Shown here: positions 8,420-16,920 of the stretch, in pieces | How positions within the stretch are numbered: position 1 is the first letter of the stretch | Layout: each line of letters opens with the position of its first letter | From: Clostridiaceae bacterium | GTDB taxonomy: Bacteria > Bacillota > Clostridia > DSM-8532 | Reading direction: 5' to 3' | Assembly: GCA_012840245.1 (NCBI GenBank) | Contig: DULR01000056.1 | Coordinates: 1-34,374, forward strand | Length of the DNA: 34,374 nucleotides | The notes under the pieces: generated by a model | Databases searched by the model: none | The model's input: the letters and a program-made list of their open reading frames with translations, nothing else | Told to the model about the DNA's origin: nothing | Made by a program: the position numbers and the translations under genes

Positions 8420-9034
8420 TCAATAATCAAACGGTACTTCAAAATTACGCAATTGATCGATCACTTCATTGATCCTGTCTCTTACTACAAATACCATGAT
8501 AATTACCAGTACGATGACTATCAGGGTCATCAGAAGCGTAGCTTTGGCATAATTCTTGAGCGACCTCGCTTTCGGCTTGCCGATAGCCCATACCAGCAGA
8601 AGGATCACATAAAATACGGTAAAGGCCAAAAATCCAAGTGTGACAGGATCTGCCTTCTGCAGTGCGACAGGGGTGCTGAACAGTATCGCAAATGTATAAA
8701 TCACACCGAAAATAAACGGAACGATGTTCAGAAAATGGATACCCATCCATGTTCCAAAAGATACCGTTTTACTGAGTTTGTCATTCTCTTCTGCAACAGG
8801 TGCCTGATTGCTCTGTGCGACTGGAGGAGGTGTCATTGTACTCTGATATGTAGCTTGAGAAGAAGCTGGCGGTGGCGGAGCAATGGGTGTAGGAGCAACC
8901 TGTGGAGTCTCAGGTATCGGATCTGCAGGTTGTTGTACCTGTTCTGCAACTTGCTCTTTTTCCAGCTTTGTTCCGCAATTTTCACAGAAAGCAAACTCAT
9001 CTGTATAAGTCTTGTTGCAATTTGGACAATACAT
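8420..9034 (-). CDS. Zinc-ribbon membrane protein of unknown function
   Basis: 204 residues. The N-terminus MYCPNCNKTYTDEFAFCENC is a Cys4 zinc ribbon (Cys3, 6, 17, 20). A Pro/Gln/Ala-rich linker (about 28-85) and three hydrophobic segments (about 98-118, 127-147, 165-185) follow, before a short charged C-terminus. The ribbon is probably cytoplasmic and the rest membrane-embedded. The start has SD GGAGGG five bases upstream and a matched promoter at 9106-9134. Zinc-ribbon-plus-TM proteins are common in Clostridia, but I recognise no named family. Another ribbon protein in the window (26153-27544) has the same N-terminal design with an unrelated remainder. Confidence 0.8.
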   Translation of the reverse strand: MYCPNCNKTYTDEFAFCENCGTKLEKEQVAEQVQQPADPIPETPQVAPTPIAPPPPASSQATYQSTMTPPPVAQSNQAPVAEENDKLSKTVSFGTWMGIHFLNIVPFIFGVIYTFAILFSTPVALQKADPVTLGFLAFTVFYVILLLVWAIGKPKARSLKNYAKATLLMTLIVIVLVIIMVFVVRDRINEVIDQLRNFEVPFDY

Positions 9035-9105
9035 AAAATCCCTCCGATTTGACCTGAAAGGTCTGAATTAAAATAACTGGATAAATTTACATGACTTATA
9101 GGGCA

Positions 9106-9134
9106 ATTGTAACCATTATTATAGTAAAAGTCAA
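9106..9134 (-). promoter_or_regulatory. Promoter of the zinc-ribbon gene
   Basis: Minus-strand TTGACT (9129-9134) and TACAAT (9106-9111) with 17-bp spacing, about 70 bp before the ATG at 9034. The same intergenic region must also drive the divergent gene at 9254, for which an AT-rich TATAGTATAAT lies near 9220. Confidence 0.65.
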
Positions 9135-9253
9135 GAAAAGGTTATATATAAGGCTTATGCCAAAGCTTTGCCAACATTTATACATTGTAATTGATTTGCC
9201 CCTATGTTACCTTATTATAGTATAATGTTGATTTTATTTATTGGGGGTCAACC

Positions 9254-9541
9254 ATGGACGGAAACAACTACATCAACAGGTTTCGTGCCTTCATTGACAA
9301 TGCATATAAAAAGTTTTCAGGCCTGAACAAGGGAAGCAGGATCCTTTTAGGCATAGCAAGAGTTGTCTTTTTTATTTTTCTGCTGGCAGCACTCATATTG
9401 TCCATAATATTTATGTACGATCCGTCTTTCCTCGACGGACAGGTCAGGCTGATTGAGTGGTTGGTTCTCTATTCATTCAGGTTCTGGGTCATACTGTTTT
9501 TTGGCGCGCTTATACTGGATATCCTGAGAGACAGGTTTTAA
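9254..9541 (+). CDS. Small two-TM membrane protein, hypothetical
   Basis: 95 residues with SD GGGGGT seven bases before ATG. A polar N-terminus (about 1-28) is followed by two hydrophobic stretches, VVFFIFLLAALILSIIFMY (about 37-55) and LVLYSFRFWVILFFGALIL (about 70-88), ending in Asp-Ile-Leu-Arg-Asp-Arg-Phe. No family is recognised. It is divergent from the zinc-ribbon gene and convergent with the F420 ligase homologue. The palindromic repeat copy C directly downstream could terminate both. The good SD and the fit between flanking genes make it a credible gene. Confidence 0.7.
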   Translation: MDGNNYINRFRAFIDNAYKKFSGLNKGSRILLGIARVVFFIFLLAALILSIIFMYDPSFLDGQVRLIEWLVLYSFRFWVILFFGALILDILRDRF

Positions 9542-9561
9542 TGATGTACTTTTGTATTATA

Positions 9562-9623
9562 TAAAAGTCATTCTGGATGAAGCGAACAGATCCTACATGG
9601 CTGTGCTTCTCAGAATGACTTTT
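9562..9623. repeat. Dispersed palindromic repeat copy C; possible bidirectional terminator
   Basis: AAAAGTCATTCTGGATGAAG at the left end and CTTCTCAGAATGACTTTT at the right end are near-perfect inverted copies, with partly complementary AACAGATCC/ATGGCTGTG between. It lies between two convergent genes. The A/T-rich ends would give a U-run in either direction. Confidence 0.7.
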
Positions 9624-9637
9624 TACTTTCGTTCCCT

Positions 9638-10840
9638 TTATTCATCCTGTGAATAATTATCAAAATATCCTTGTATATATATTATCGGCGTTCCTTTGTC
9701 TCCGCTTCCCGATGTCAGATCACACAATGAGCCGATCAAATCGGTCAGTCTCCTTGGGGTTGTCCCCTGTGATTCCATTTGTCCGACGAGATTTTTGCTT
9801 TTGTTCTGTATAAAACCTGTTATGGCCTTTTTAAGTTCATCTCCGTGCAAATCAGCAAAATTATTGTCAGCCAGATATTTAAGCTTGACTTCGTTGGGTG
9901 TGCCTTCAAGACCGCTTGTATAGCCTGGAGAAACAACAGGGTCAGCCAGCTCCCATATTTTCCCTACCGGATCCTTGAAAGCGCCGTCGCCATATATCAT
10001 AACCTCAACGGTTTTCCCTGTCCTGTCCCTGATCATCTTCTGGATATTCTCAACTAATTGCTGGCAATCCCTTGGAAATAACTTGACACTGTCCTCTGTT
10101 GCCATATTGGAGCCCAGAAGACCGTATGTTTCATTATATCCGCTGCCATCAACAGGTTTTGTAAGGATGTCGTCAAGGCCGTACACTTTATGCGCTCCGC
10201 TTTCCTTCAGTATCCTCCTTGTTCTTTTTCTGGAATGTATGTCACATGCAAGTACGCTTTTCGTGTAGTCCAGAATGCTTCTGGGATTATTGGAAAAGAT
10301 GACCTCGCACTCACATCCGCATTCCTTGACCAGGGATTTATAATAATCGACATAATCGACTCCTGTAAAAGGATGCCTGTAATATCCGAACAAATCCCTG
10401 TACTGTTTTTCGTCCAAAACATCGGTCCAGGGATTGATACCTTTCTCATCCAAAAGATCAATATCTATAAGATGATTGCCTACTTCATCAGAAGGATAGC
10501 TCAGCATCAGAACAATCTTGCCTGAACGTGCCCCTTTCGCAATTCCACGAAGGCAGACAGAAAAACGATTGCGGCTCAATATTGGAAATATGACGCCTAT
10601 GGTGTCGTTCCCGAATTTATTACAGATATCCCTGGCTATTGCGTCGGTGCTCGCATAGTTTCCCTGTGCACGGGCAACGACCGATTCAGTCACCGCCACT
10701 ATATCCCTGTCCCTGATCTGGAAGTTTTCCTGTACTGACGCTTTCAGCAAGGTATCGGTAACGATCTGTTCCAAACAGTCTCCCGACTTTATTATTGGCG
10801 CACGAAGCCCCCTGGATACCGTTCCTACGATTCTTTCCAT
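9638..10840 (-). CDS. Coenzyme F420-0:L-glutamate ligase family protein
   Basis: 400 residues from the chosen start. Similarity to CofE/FbiB-type ligases (F420_ligase) is seen in RDIVAVTESVVARAQGNY near residues 45-65, FPILSRNRFSVCLRGIAKGA, and the late VMIYGDGAFKDPVGKIWELA and GLEGTPNEVKLKYLADN. CofE adds gamma-linked glutamate to F420-0. This ~400-residue form, longer than archaeal CofE (~250), occurs in Clostridia that are not known to make F420, so its substrate is uncertain. An in-frame ATG at 10888 exists, but AGGAG lies eight bases before the ATG at 10840 and family similarity begins with MERIVGTV, so 10840 is used. No other F420 gene is in the window. Confidence 0.8.
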   Translation of the reverse strand: MERIVGTVSRGLRAPIIKSGDCLEQIVTDTLLKASVQENFQIRDRDIVAVTESVVARAQGNYASTDAIARDICNKFGNDTIGVIFPILSRNRFSVCLRGIAKGARSGKIVLMLSYPSDEVGNHLIDIDLLDEKGINPWTDVLDEKQYRDLFGYYRHPFTGVDYVDYYKSLVKECGCECEVIFSNNPRSILDYTKSVLACDIHSRKRTRRILKESGAHKVYGLDDILTKPVDGSGYNETYGLLGSNMATEDSVKLFPRDCQQLVENIQKMIRDRTGKTVEVMIYGDGAFKDPVGKIWELADPVVSPGYTSGLEGTPNEVKLKYLADNNFADLHGDELKKAITGFIQNKSKNLVGQMESQGTTPRRLTDLIGSLCDLTSGSGDKGTPIIYIQGYFDNYSQDE

Positions 10841-10916
10841 AATACATGCTCCTTTGAAGGCAGAAATCTTACCTTTGATATTATACATATTGAAATAAAA
10901 TAAGTAAAATAAAATT

Positions 10917-10951
10917 AAAATGACGGGGTATCAATGAGTGACCCCGTCATT
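10917..10951 (-). terminator. Terminator downstream of the DUF3048 lipoprotein gene
   Basis: AAATGACGGGGT and ACCCCGTCATTT form a stem of about 12 bp. On the minus strand it continues into a T-rich tail (TTTTAATTTTATTTTAC). It is separated from the stop at 11047 by repeat copy D. Confidence 0.75.
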
Positions 10952-11037
10952 TCATCCTGAACGAAGTGAAGGATCTTAAATAGATCCTTCCTAATAACAT
11001 GCTATGCTATTTTCACTTCGTTTTACTCAGAATGACA
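10951..11037. repeat. Dispersed palindromic repeat copy D
   Basis: The left arm TTCATCCTGAACGAAGTGAA-GGATCT and the right arm TTCACTTCG-TTTTACTCAGAATGA are imperfect inverted copies of the core in copies A-C. An inner GGATCT...AGATCC pair also occurs. It lies in the 3' untranslated region of the DUF3048 gene. Confidence 0.7.
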
Positions 11038-11046
11038 AAGATGCTT

Positions 11047-12138
11047 CTACTTTATTGAGACATAATCGAGTTTTCTGACGATCTCAATCCAGGTTTGTCC
11101 GCGGTTCAGAACGATCGGCTTCCCATCTTCGGCAGAGATCTGGGTTTGTGCATCCCGGGCTGTTTTGGACCATTTTACAGGTACCGACTTGCCACCGGTT
11201 ATAAAATAGCCTTTCCCCGATCCGATATTCTTAAGATCTCTGCAACCGTAAGGATCGTTTTCTATAACAGGCGCTTTCATTTCAAGAACGATTATGTTAA
11301 CAGCAGTTACCTGGGTTTCGGTATTCCGGTCTATATGCGGTTTCCCCATTCTGGTCCGGGCATAATGTCCCGTTTCGGGATCATATATGAATCCGCAGCT
11401 GCTGCTGCCTTTGGACGTATCGAATATTATGCTGATATCTTCGGCTTTATCTCCGTTCTCTGATACGGTAAACTTGTCGTGATATGTGAATGGGAATGAT
11501 TTTTGAGGCTCGGTTCTGTATTTCTTTTTAGCGATGAAATCTTCTATTTTTACTCTCGAAGTATATGTATCCTGCCAGTTCCTCGGATCAGCGGTAAGAT
11601 CCCAAAAAGCAGAGCCGTGGATCTGATAGTCTATATTCTGGATCTTAAGCTTCGGGATATCCTTATAGGCGTATGTACTGCCTCCGGCGTGGGTATATAT
11701 GGCATCATGCTCCATGACATAATCAAGAAAATAATGTCTTGAACTTCTGACTGGCCCTACCATCCCGGGCAATGTATCCCAAAAGAGAGCCATATAGCGT
11801 GTGATATTATACTCAACGATTATCTCATATATGATTTGGGCCTGACCTATACCGCCCTGGGGAAGCACTCTGTCCCCCTGATTGTCTATCATGACAGCAA
11901 CAGGTCTGATCGATGGGTCAGGTATTTTGAACTCCGGATTGAATACAGCTTCTTCTGTCGGTGCAGACTCGGCAGGAGTGGGTTCAGTGGTTGGTACGAC
12001 CGTATCAGATGTGTTCCCGGTGCTTACAGGAGGGGTTTCAGTAATGACATCGACCGGGACATTTGAATTGCTCCCGCAGGCAGAAAAAAATACAAGCACT
12101 CCGATCAACAGCGACAAGAGAACTTTTTTCTTTTGCAT
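11047..12138 (-). CDS. DUF3048 (YerB-like) lipoprotein
   Basis: 363 residues. The N-terminus is a lipoprotein signal, MQKKK plus a hydrophobic core ending FFSAC (Cys21), followed by a Thr/Pro/Ser-rich linker to about residue 65. The mature part matches the two DUF3048 domains of B. subtilis YerB: RPVAVMIDNQGDRVLPQGG, IIYEIIVEYNITRYMALF, GPVRSSRHYFLDYVMEHDAI, and a C-terminal half ending with GRPIV-like GKPIVLNRGQTWIEIV. It should be anchored to the outer face of the membrane; the function of the family is unknown. SD GAGGTG is 11 nt from ATG. A TATAAT lies directly after the upstream terminator. It appears to be a single-gene unit. Confidence 0.9.
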   Translation of the reverse strand: MQKKKVLLSLLIGVLVFFSACGSNSNVPVDVITETPPVSTGNTSDTVVPTTEPTPAESAPTEEAVFNPEFKIPDPSIRPVAVMIDNQGDRVLPQGGIGQAQIIYEIIVEYNITRYMALFWDTLPGMVGPVRSSRHYFLDYVMEHDAIYTHAGGSTYAYKDIPKLKIQNIDYQIHGSAFWDLTADPRNWQDTYTSRVKIEDFIAKKKYRTEPQKSFPFTYHDKFTVSENGDKAEDISIIFDTSKGSSSCGFIYDPETGHYARTRMGKPHIDRNTETQVTAVNIIVLEMKAPVIENDPYGCRDLKNIGSGKGYFITGGKSVPVKWSKTARDAQTQISAEDGKPIVLNRGQTWIEIVRKLDYVSIK

Positions 12139-12172
12139 AACCAGGTATTCACCTCATTTTCATTATAAAGAA

Positions 12173-12208
12173 CCCGCCTGCAACTTAAGCAGCAGGTCTG
12201 CAGGCGGG
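12173..12208 (-). terminator. Terminator after the ruvX-DUF1292 unit
   Basis: CCCGCCTGCA and TGCAGGCGGG form a 10-bp GC-rich stem with a 16-base loop. The minus strand continues TTCTTTATAATG. The trailing TATAAT may be the -10 of the downstream DUF3048 gene, so terminator and promoter abut. Confidence 0.75.
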
Positions 12209-12243
12209 CCGGCATTATTGATTCCGAAAAGACAGTCTGTTAA

Positions 12244-12558
12244 TCAGATGTCATCATCTTCGTCTTCGTCTTCATCAATTTGATCCTGAAATGCTTCAAA
12301 AGCTCTTTCAAGCTCGTCATCATCTTCTACAGGAACAAGATATTCTTCATCGCCACTCTTCTCGATTTTCATAATGATGACTTCAGCACCGCATTCATCA
12401 TCATCACAATCGCAGGAATGGCAGCCTTCCGATTCCTCATCCAAAGGCAGAAGAACAACATATTCAGTGTCGTCGACCAATACGGTGTCAAGGTATTCAC
12501 ACTTGATAGAGTCTCCGTTTTCACCTGTCAATTCAATGATTTCGTTTTCGTAATCCAT
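12244..12558 (-). CDS. DUF1292 (YrzB-like) acidic protein with a Cys cluster
   Basis: 104 residues, very acidic at the C-terminus (DEDEDEDDDI). The N-terminal half fits DUF1292: ENEIIELTGENGDSIKCEYL followed by DTEYVVLLPLDEE. Unlike B. subtilis YrzB it carries a compact CHSCDCDDDEC cluster (Cys46, 49, 51, 56), which could bind a metal. It begins 12 bp after ruvX with SD AAAGGAG, matching the conserved ruvX-DUF1292 pair of Firmicutes (IreB-RuvX-YrzB order, IreB not seen here). The function of the family is unknown. Good confidence in the family, low on role. Confidence 0.85.
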   Translation of the reverse strand: MDYENEIIELTGENGDSIKCEYLDTVLVDDTEYVVLLPLDEESEGCHSCDCDDDECGAEVIIMKIEKSGDEEYLVPVEDDDELERAFEAFQDQIDEDEDEDDDI

Positions 12559-12570
12559 GGTATTCTCCTT

Positions 12571-13008
12571 TCAATCTGGTTCAGGGGCTTTTATTTTTAT
12601 GTAATCCAGATACCCCTGCAAAATAAAGGCAGCAGCCATCTGATCTATCCTGCCTTTTTGATTCTTAGCCGCAATACCCATATCATGCATGGTCCGTTGC
12701 GCCATTACAGTTGTAAGTCTTTCATCCCACGGAATAATACGGACTCCGGGAAGTTTGCCTTCAAGCAGTTCGATAAAACTCCTGGTCTTAAGCTCTCTCT
12801 GGCCTGTCGTTCCGTTCATGTTCCGCGGTACGCCTACTACAACAGCTTCGCAGTTGTAAAGAGCAACCAGCTCGGCGATTCTTTGTACCGGCTTATTGAT
12901 ATCACTCTTCCATTTTATTGTCTCCAGCATCTGAGCAATTAATCCCATAGGATCGCTAATTGCAACTCCGATTCTGGCATCACCATAATCGATGCATAAT
13001 ATGCGCAT
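12571..13008 (-). CDS. ruvX: Putative pre-16S rRNA nuclease / Holliday junction resolvase (YqgF family)
   Basis: 145 residues, the standard size. The RNase H-like fold motifs are all present: the N-terminal catalytic Asp in CIDYGDARIGVAISDP, VVVGVPRNMNGTTGQ, the Glu in WDERLTTVMAQ, and the C-terminal Asp in RIDQMAAAFILQGYLD. The family processes the 5' end of 16S rRNA (E. coli YqgF) and was earlier proposed as a resolvase. It pairs with the DUF1292 gene 12 bp downstream. The SD is weak (AAAGAG six bases before ATG), while a stronger AAGGAG is 18 bases upstream. The gpmI terminator lies 36 bp ahead of it. Confidence 0.92.
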   Translation of the reverse strand: MRILCIDYGDARIGVAISDPMGLIAQMLETIKWKSDINKPVQRIAELVALYNCEAVVVGVPRNMNGTTGQRELKTRSFIELLEGKLPGVRIIPWDERLTTVMAQRTMHDMGIAAKNQKGRIDQMAAAFILQGYLDYIKIKAPEPD

Positions 13009-13043
13009 GTAGTGCTCTTTTTATTACTCCTTAACTAAAATTA

Positions 13044-13070
13044 AAAAGCAGGGACATTTCGCCCCTGCCT
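13044..13070 (-). terminator. Terminator of the pgk-tpiA-gpmI operon
   Basis: Minus-strand GCAGGGGCGAAATGTCCCTGC forms a 7-bp GC-rich stem followed by TTTTTAATTTTAG, a good intrinsic terminator 34 bp beyond the gpmI stop. Confidence 0.8.
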
Positions 13071-13103
13071 CAATAATAACCTATACTTATTTAAAAAGCA
13101 ACA

Positions 13104-14750
13104 TTAAAGAAATTCGACCATTGATTCGTTCCACATTTCCGGAGCCTCGTATCCCAGCAGGTTCACAACTGTTGCTGCAATATTGGAAAGTCCGAAATTT
13201 CCATCCTTCAGACGATATTTCCCGGCATTGGCAGGGTCATAAATTATAAACGGAACCTTGCTGAGGGTGTGGCTGGTTTTGGCTTTTATCTTCCCATCGC
13301 TGTCCACTTTAGCTTTTCCGTTTTTGTCTGTTTCATACATTTCGTCTGCATTCCCGTGGTCTGCTGTGATGATAAGCACGCCGCCCATTTTCTTTATGAC
13401 AGGAATGAGCCTTCCCAGGCAAAGATCGACTGTTTCGACAGCTATCTTTGCAGCCTGGTAGTTTCCGGTATGTCCGACCATGTCTCCGTTTGCCAGATTC
13501 ATTCTGACGAATCTGTAGTTCCCGGTGCTCATAAGCTCAATAACCTTATCGGTCACTTCAGCTGCCTTCATCCATGGTCTTTGTTCAAAGGGAACGATAT
13601 CTGAAGGCACCTCGACGAAGGTTTCGAGAATTTCATCAAATTTGCCGGAATTATTACCATTCCAGAAATAAGTAACATGACCGAACTTCTGTGTCTCAGC
13701 TACAGCAAGCATACTGATGCCTGTCTTAACCAGATGCTCGCTCATAGTGTTCTTTATAGAAGGCGGATTTACCAGGTATCGTTTTGGTATATGAAGGTCT
13801 CCATCATATTCCAGCATGCCTGCATAGGCAACCTGCGGCCATCTCTTTCTGTCAAAATGGGCAAAGTCCGGATCTTCAAAAGCTTTTGAGATTTCTATGG
13901 CGCGATCGCCGCGGAAATTGAAGAAAATCACGCTGTCGCCATCCTCTATGGTCCCGACGGGCTTTCCGTTCTCGCCGATCACGAAAGCCGGAAGATCCTG
14001 GTCGATAGCCTTGGTCTCTTTTCTGAGGGTTTCAATGGCTTCAACAGCAGAGTCAAAAAGACGCCCTTCACCAAGCACATGGGTATGCCATCCGCGTTCC
14101 ACCATGCCCCAGTTGGCCTCATAGCGATCCATTGTAATGAACATACGGCCTCCGCCGCTGGCTATTCTCGCATCGAAGTCCGAATCATTGAGCTCCTTCA
14201 GAAATCCTTCAAAAGGAACAACATATTCAAGTGCTGAAGTCTCCCCAACATCGCGGCCGTCCAGAAGGATATGGACTCTTACTCTCCTGATCCCTTCCTT
14301 TTTGGCCTGCCTGATCATTGCCTTAAGATGGTCTATATGGGAATGCACGTTGCCGTCGCTGAAAAGACCTATGAAATGGAGAGTCGAGCCTTTGGAAATG
14401 CAATTGCTGCGGATCTCGCACCAGCCTTTCCCTTTGAACATTTCGCCTGAGCTTATTGCTTCATTTACCAGCTTGGCTCCCTGTGAATAGATTTGCCCGG
14501 CTCCGATAGCGTTGTGCCCTACTTCCGAATTGCCCATGTCATCATCGCTGGGTAAGCCTACAGCAGTTCCATGAGCCTTGAGCAGAATATTCGGATTTTC
14601 CTTCATCAGCTTGTCCAGGTGAGGGGTATAAGCGTCTTTTACTGCATTTCCCTCAGCCACGCCGGAAATTCCGATGCCATCCATAACAACCAGAAGGACA
14701 GGACCTTCAGCAGGTGTGTAACCATTCTTTTTTAGCATAATTCTATCCAT
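13104..14750 (-). CDS. gpmI: 2,3-bisphosphoglycerate-independent phosphoglycerate mutase
   Basis: About 548 residues from ATG 14750, or 544 from ATG 14738. It interconverts 3- and 2-phosphoglycerate using Mn and a phospho-serine. Motifs: VVMDGIGIS (metal Asp), DDMGNSEVGHNAIGAG (catalytic Ser), HILLDGRDVGETSA, FNFRGDRAIE, and ITADHGNADEM with SHTLSKVPF near the end. It is longer than the 511-residue Bacillus enzyme, partly through a lysine-rich insertion (KNGKAKVDSDGKIKAKTSH) after the metal-binding DHGNADE, as in the longer iPGM subtype. The start is uncertain: AAAGG is one base from ATG 14750 and 13 from ATG 14738, while ATG 14795 has no SD. It is last gene of the pgk operon. Confidence 0.93.
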   Translation of the reverse strand: MDRIMLKKNGYTPAEGPVLLVVMDGIGISGVAEGNAVKDAYTPHLDKLMKENPNILLKAHGTAVGLPSDDDMGNSEVGHNAIGAGQIYSQGAKLVNEAISSGEMFKGKGWCEIRSNCISKGSTLHFIGLFSDGNVHSHIDHLKAMIRQAKKEGIRRVRVHILLDGRDVGETSALEYVVPFEGFLKELNDSDFDARIASGGGRMFITMDRYEANWGMVERGWHTHVLGEGRLFDSAVEAIETLRKETKAIDQDLPAFVIGENGKPVGTIEDGDSVIFFNFRGDRAIEISKAFEDPDFAHFDRKRWPQVAYAGMLEYDGDLHIPKRYLVNPPSIKNTMSEHLVKTGISMLAVAETQKFGHVTYFWNGNNSGKFDEILETFVEVPSDIVPFEQRPWMKAAEVTDKVIELMSTGNYRFVRMNLANGDMVGHTGNYQAAKIAVETVDLCLGRLIPVIKKMGGVLIITADHGNADEMYETDKNGKAKVDSDGKIKAKTSHTLSKVPFIIYDPANAGKYRLKDGNFGLSNIAATVVNLLGYEAPEMWNESMVEFL

Positions 14751-14819
14751 ACCTTTCTCATGCAAAGGATATACTGCCCCTGACACGCTTCGCATGCCAA
14801 GGGCATATCTAAATACTTC

Positions 14820-15578
14820 TTATTCGTAGTGCCTGATGATCTTCCCGAATGCATCCAGCTTCAGGCTGGCTCCTCCGACAAGTCCTCCGTCAATGTTGGG
14901 CATTGCGAACAGCTCTTTCGCATTGCTTGCGTTTACGCTACCGCCATAGAGTATGCGTGTTTTTTCGGAAACATCGCTGCCATACAGTTCGGCAATAAGC
15001 TGACGGATTATTGCACAAACTTCCTCAGCCTGTTCATTTGTGGCGGTTTTTCCTGTTCCTATGGCCCATATAGGTTCATAAGCTATCACAATTCTTGATA
15101 CCTCTTCTGCGCTGAGTCCAAGCAGAGCAATTTTTATCTGGTAGCGAACATGCTCGGATGTTACTCCCTGTTCTCTCTGTGTAAGAGTCTCACCGCAGCA
15201 GATTATGGGAATCATGCCCGATTCAAGGATCGCCTTTGCCTTCTTATTTATCATTTCATTTGTTTCGCCAAAATACTCACGTCTTTCGGAGTGTCCTATG
15301 ATTACATAATTGACTCCCAGTTCCTTGAGCATTCCGCATGAAACTTCACCGGTATATGCGCCGCTTGCTTCCCAATGCACATTCTGTGCAGCTACTTTTA
15401 TATTCGATCCCTTTGCGGCTTCAACCACACCGGGGATACAAACGAACGGTACACCTACAACGACCTCTGATTCAGCACCGGCTGCAATGTCTTTCAACTG
15501 GCTGACGAATTCAACCGCTTCTTTTGGCGTTTTGTTCATTTTCCAGTTGCCTGCTGCCATTATAACACGTTTTGACAT
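14820..15578 (-). CDS. tpiA: Triosephosphate isomerase
   Basis: 252 residues, standard length. It interconverts dihydroxyacetone phosphate and glyceraldehyde-3-phosphate. Catalytic residues are visible: Lys13 in GNWKMNKT, His96 in IGHSERR, Glu168 in AYEPIWAIGTG. The phosphate-gripping C-terminal LYGGSVNASNA and GGLVGGASL are intact. It lies between pgk (23 bp gap) and gpmI (about 70 bp gap) in one transcription unit. Confidence 0.98.
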   Translation of the reverse strand: MSKRVIMAAGNWKMNKTPKEAVEFVSQLKDIAAGAESEVVVGVPFVCIPGVVEAAKGSNIKVAAQNVHWEASGAYTGEVSCGMLKELGVNYVIIGHSERREYFGETNEMINKKAKAILESGMIPIICCGETLTQREQGVTSEHVRYQIKIALLGLSAEEVSRIVIAYEPIWAIGTGKTATNEQAEEVCAIIRQLIAELYGSDVSEKTRILYGGSVNASNAKELFAMPNIDGGLVGGASLKLDAFGKIIRHYE

Positions 15579-15601
15579 TTATTCTTCAGTCCTTTCAAAA
15601 A

Positions 15602-16798
15602 CTATTTCTTTTCATTGAGCACTGCGATACCCGGGAGTTCTTTTCCTTCCAGGAATTCCAGTGAAGCGCCTCCGCCGGTGGAGATATGTGTGATCTTATC
15701 GGCAAAGCCCAGTTGCTCAACTGCAGCTGCAGAATCACCGCCACCCACGATCGATATTGCGCCTGAATTTGCAAGTGCTTCAGCAATCTTCTTGGTCCCC
15801 ACTGCAAACCTTTCCATTTCGAATACGCCCATAGGTCCGTTCCATACAACGGTCCTGGCGTCTTTTATAGCTTCGGAGAACAATTTGATGGTCTCTGGTC
15901 CGATATCAAGGCCCATCCATCCATCAGGAATCGAATCAGATTTTACTGTCATTGCTTCGGTATCAGGCTTGAATTCCTTGCCCACGACGTTGTCAACAGG
16001 AAGAAGCAGCTTGACTCCCTTTTCCTTAGCCTTTGCGAGCAGGCTGTTCGCCAGATCCAGCTTATCGGTCTCGCATATGGAAGTGCCTACTTCATAGCCC
16101 TGGGCCTTAATGAAAGTATAAGCCATCCCGCCGCCGATTATAAGTGTGTCGACTTTGTCGAGAAGATTCTCTATAACACTGATTTTATCGGAAACTTTTG
16201 CTCCGCCCAGAATCGCCACAAAGGGTCTTTCCGGATTGTCAAGTGCCTTGCCCATTATATCCAGTTCTTTCTTGATCAGGAATCCGCAGCATGACGGCAG
16301 ATAATCAGCAAGACCTGCTGTAGAAGCATGTGCTCTGTGGGCAGTTCCGAATGCATCGTTTACATAGATGTCAGCGAGAGTCGAAAGCTCTTTTGCGAAT
16401 GCGGGATCGTTCTTTTCCTCTTCCTTGTGGAAACGAACGTTTTCCAGCATGAGGATCTCGCCTTCCTTAAGGTTGGCTGCCTTTGCTTTAGCATCCTCTC
16501 CGATAACGTCTGCCGCGAGGATCACTTCTTTGCCAAGAAGCTCGCCCAGGCGCTTTGCTGCCGGCTTCATGCTATATTTTGCTTCAGGACCGTTTTTGGG
16601 CCTTCCAAGATGTGAAACGAGGATAAGTTTTCCACCGTTTTCGATTATATAACGAATAGTAGGGAGAGCTCCCCTGATTCTCTTATCATCAGTAATGTTT
16701 CCCTCTGAATCCAGCGGAACATTGAAGTCAACGCGAACAATAACTCTTTTTCCTCTTACGTCCATGTCCGAAACAGACATCTTATTCTTCATACTCAT
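15602..16798 (-). CDS. pgk: Phosphoglycerate kinase
   Basis: 398 residues from the preferred start. It makes ATP and 3-phosphoglycerate from 1,3-bisphosphoglycerate. Motifs: [54 protein letters not shown] and the nucleotide loop [11 protein letters not shown] with [13 protein letters not shown]. In-frame ATGs exist at 16822, 16798, 16792 and 16780. The promoter at 16839-16867 puts the transcript start near 16832, too close for 16822 to have an SD. AAGGAG 12 nt before 16798 and family length favour 16798 or 16792. First gene of pgk-tpiA-gpmI. Confidence 0.97.
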   Translation of the reverse strand: MSMKNKMSVSDMDVRGKRVIVRVDFNVPLDSEGNITDDKRIRGALPTIRYIIENGGKLILVSHLGRPKNGPEAKYSMKPAAKRLGELLGKEVILAADVIGEDAKAKAANLKEGEILMLENVRFHKEEEKNDPAFAKELSTLADIYVNDAFGTAHRAHASTAGLADYLPSCCGFLIKKELDIMGKALDNPERPFVAILGGAKVSDKISVIENLLDKVDTLIIGGGMAYTFIKAQGYEVGTSICETDKLDLANSLLAKAKEKGVKLLLPVDNVVGKEFKPDTEAMTVKSDSIPDGWMGLDIGPETIKLFSEAIKDARTVVWNGPMGVFEMERFAVGTKKIAEALANSGAISIVGGGDSAAAVEQLGFADKITHISTGGGASLEFLEGKELPGIAVLNEKK

Positions 16799-16838
16799 AT
16801 ACTGGATCAACTCCTTTTGCATATTGATTTATAAGCGT

Positions 16839-16867
16839 ATTTTACCTTTTTGGATCATAACTTTCAA
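16839..16867 (-). promoter_or_regulatory. pgk promoter
   Basis: Minus-strand TTGAAA (16862-16867) and TAAAAT (16839-16844), 17-bp spacing. Both hexamers and the spacing are identical to those of the gap promoter at 18054-18082. Confidence 0.65.
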
Positions 16868-16920
16868 TAAAAGCATGAAAAATTTTTAACAATGTGCCAT
16901 CTTGATCTCCAATATTAAAC

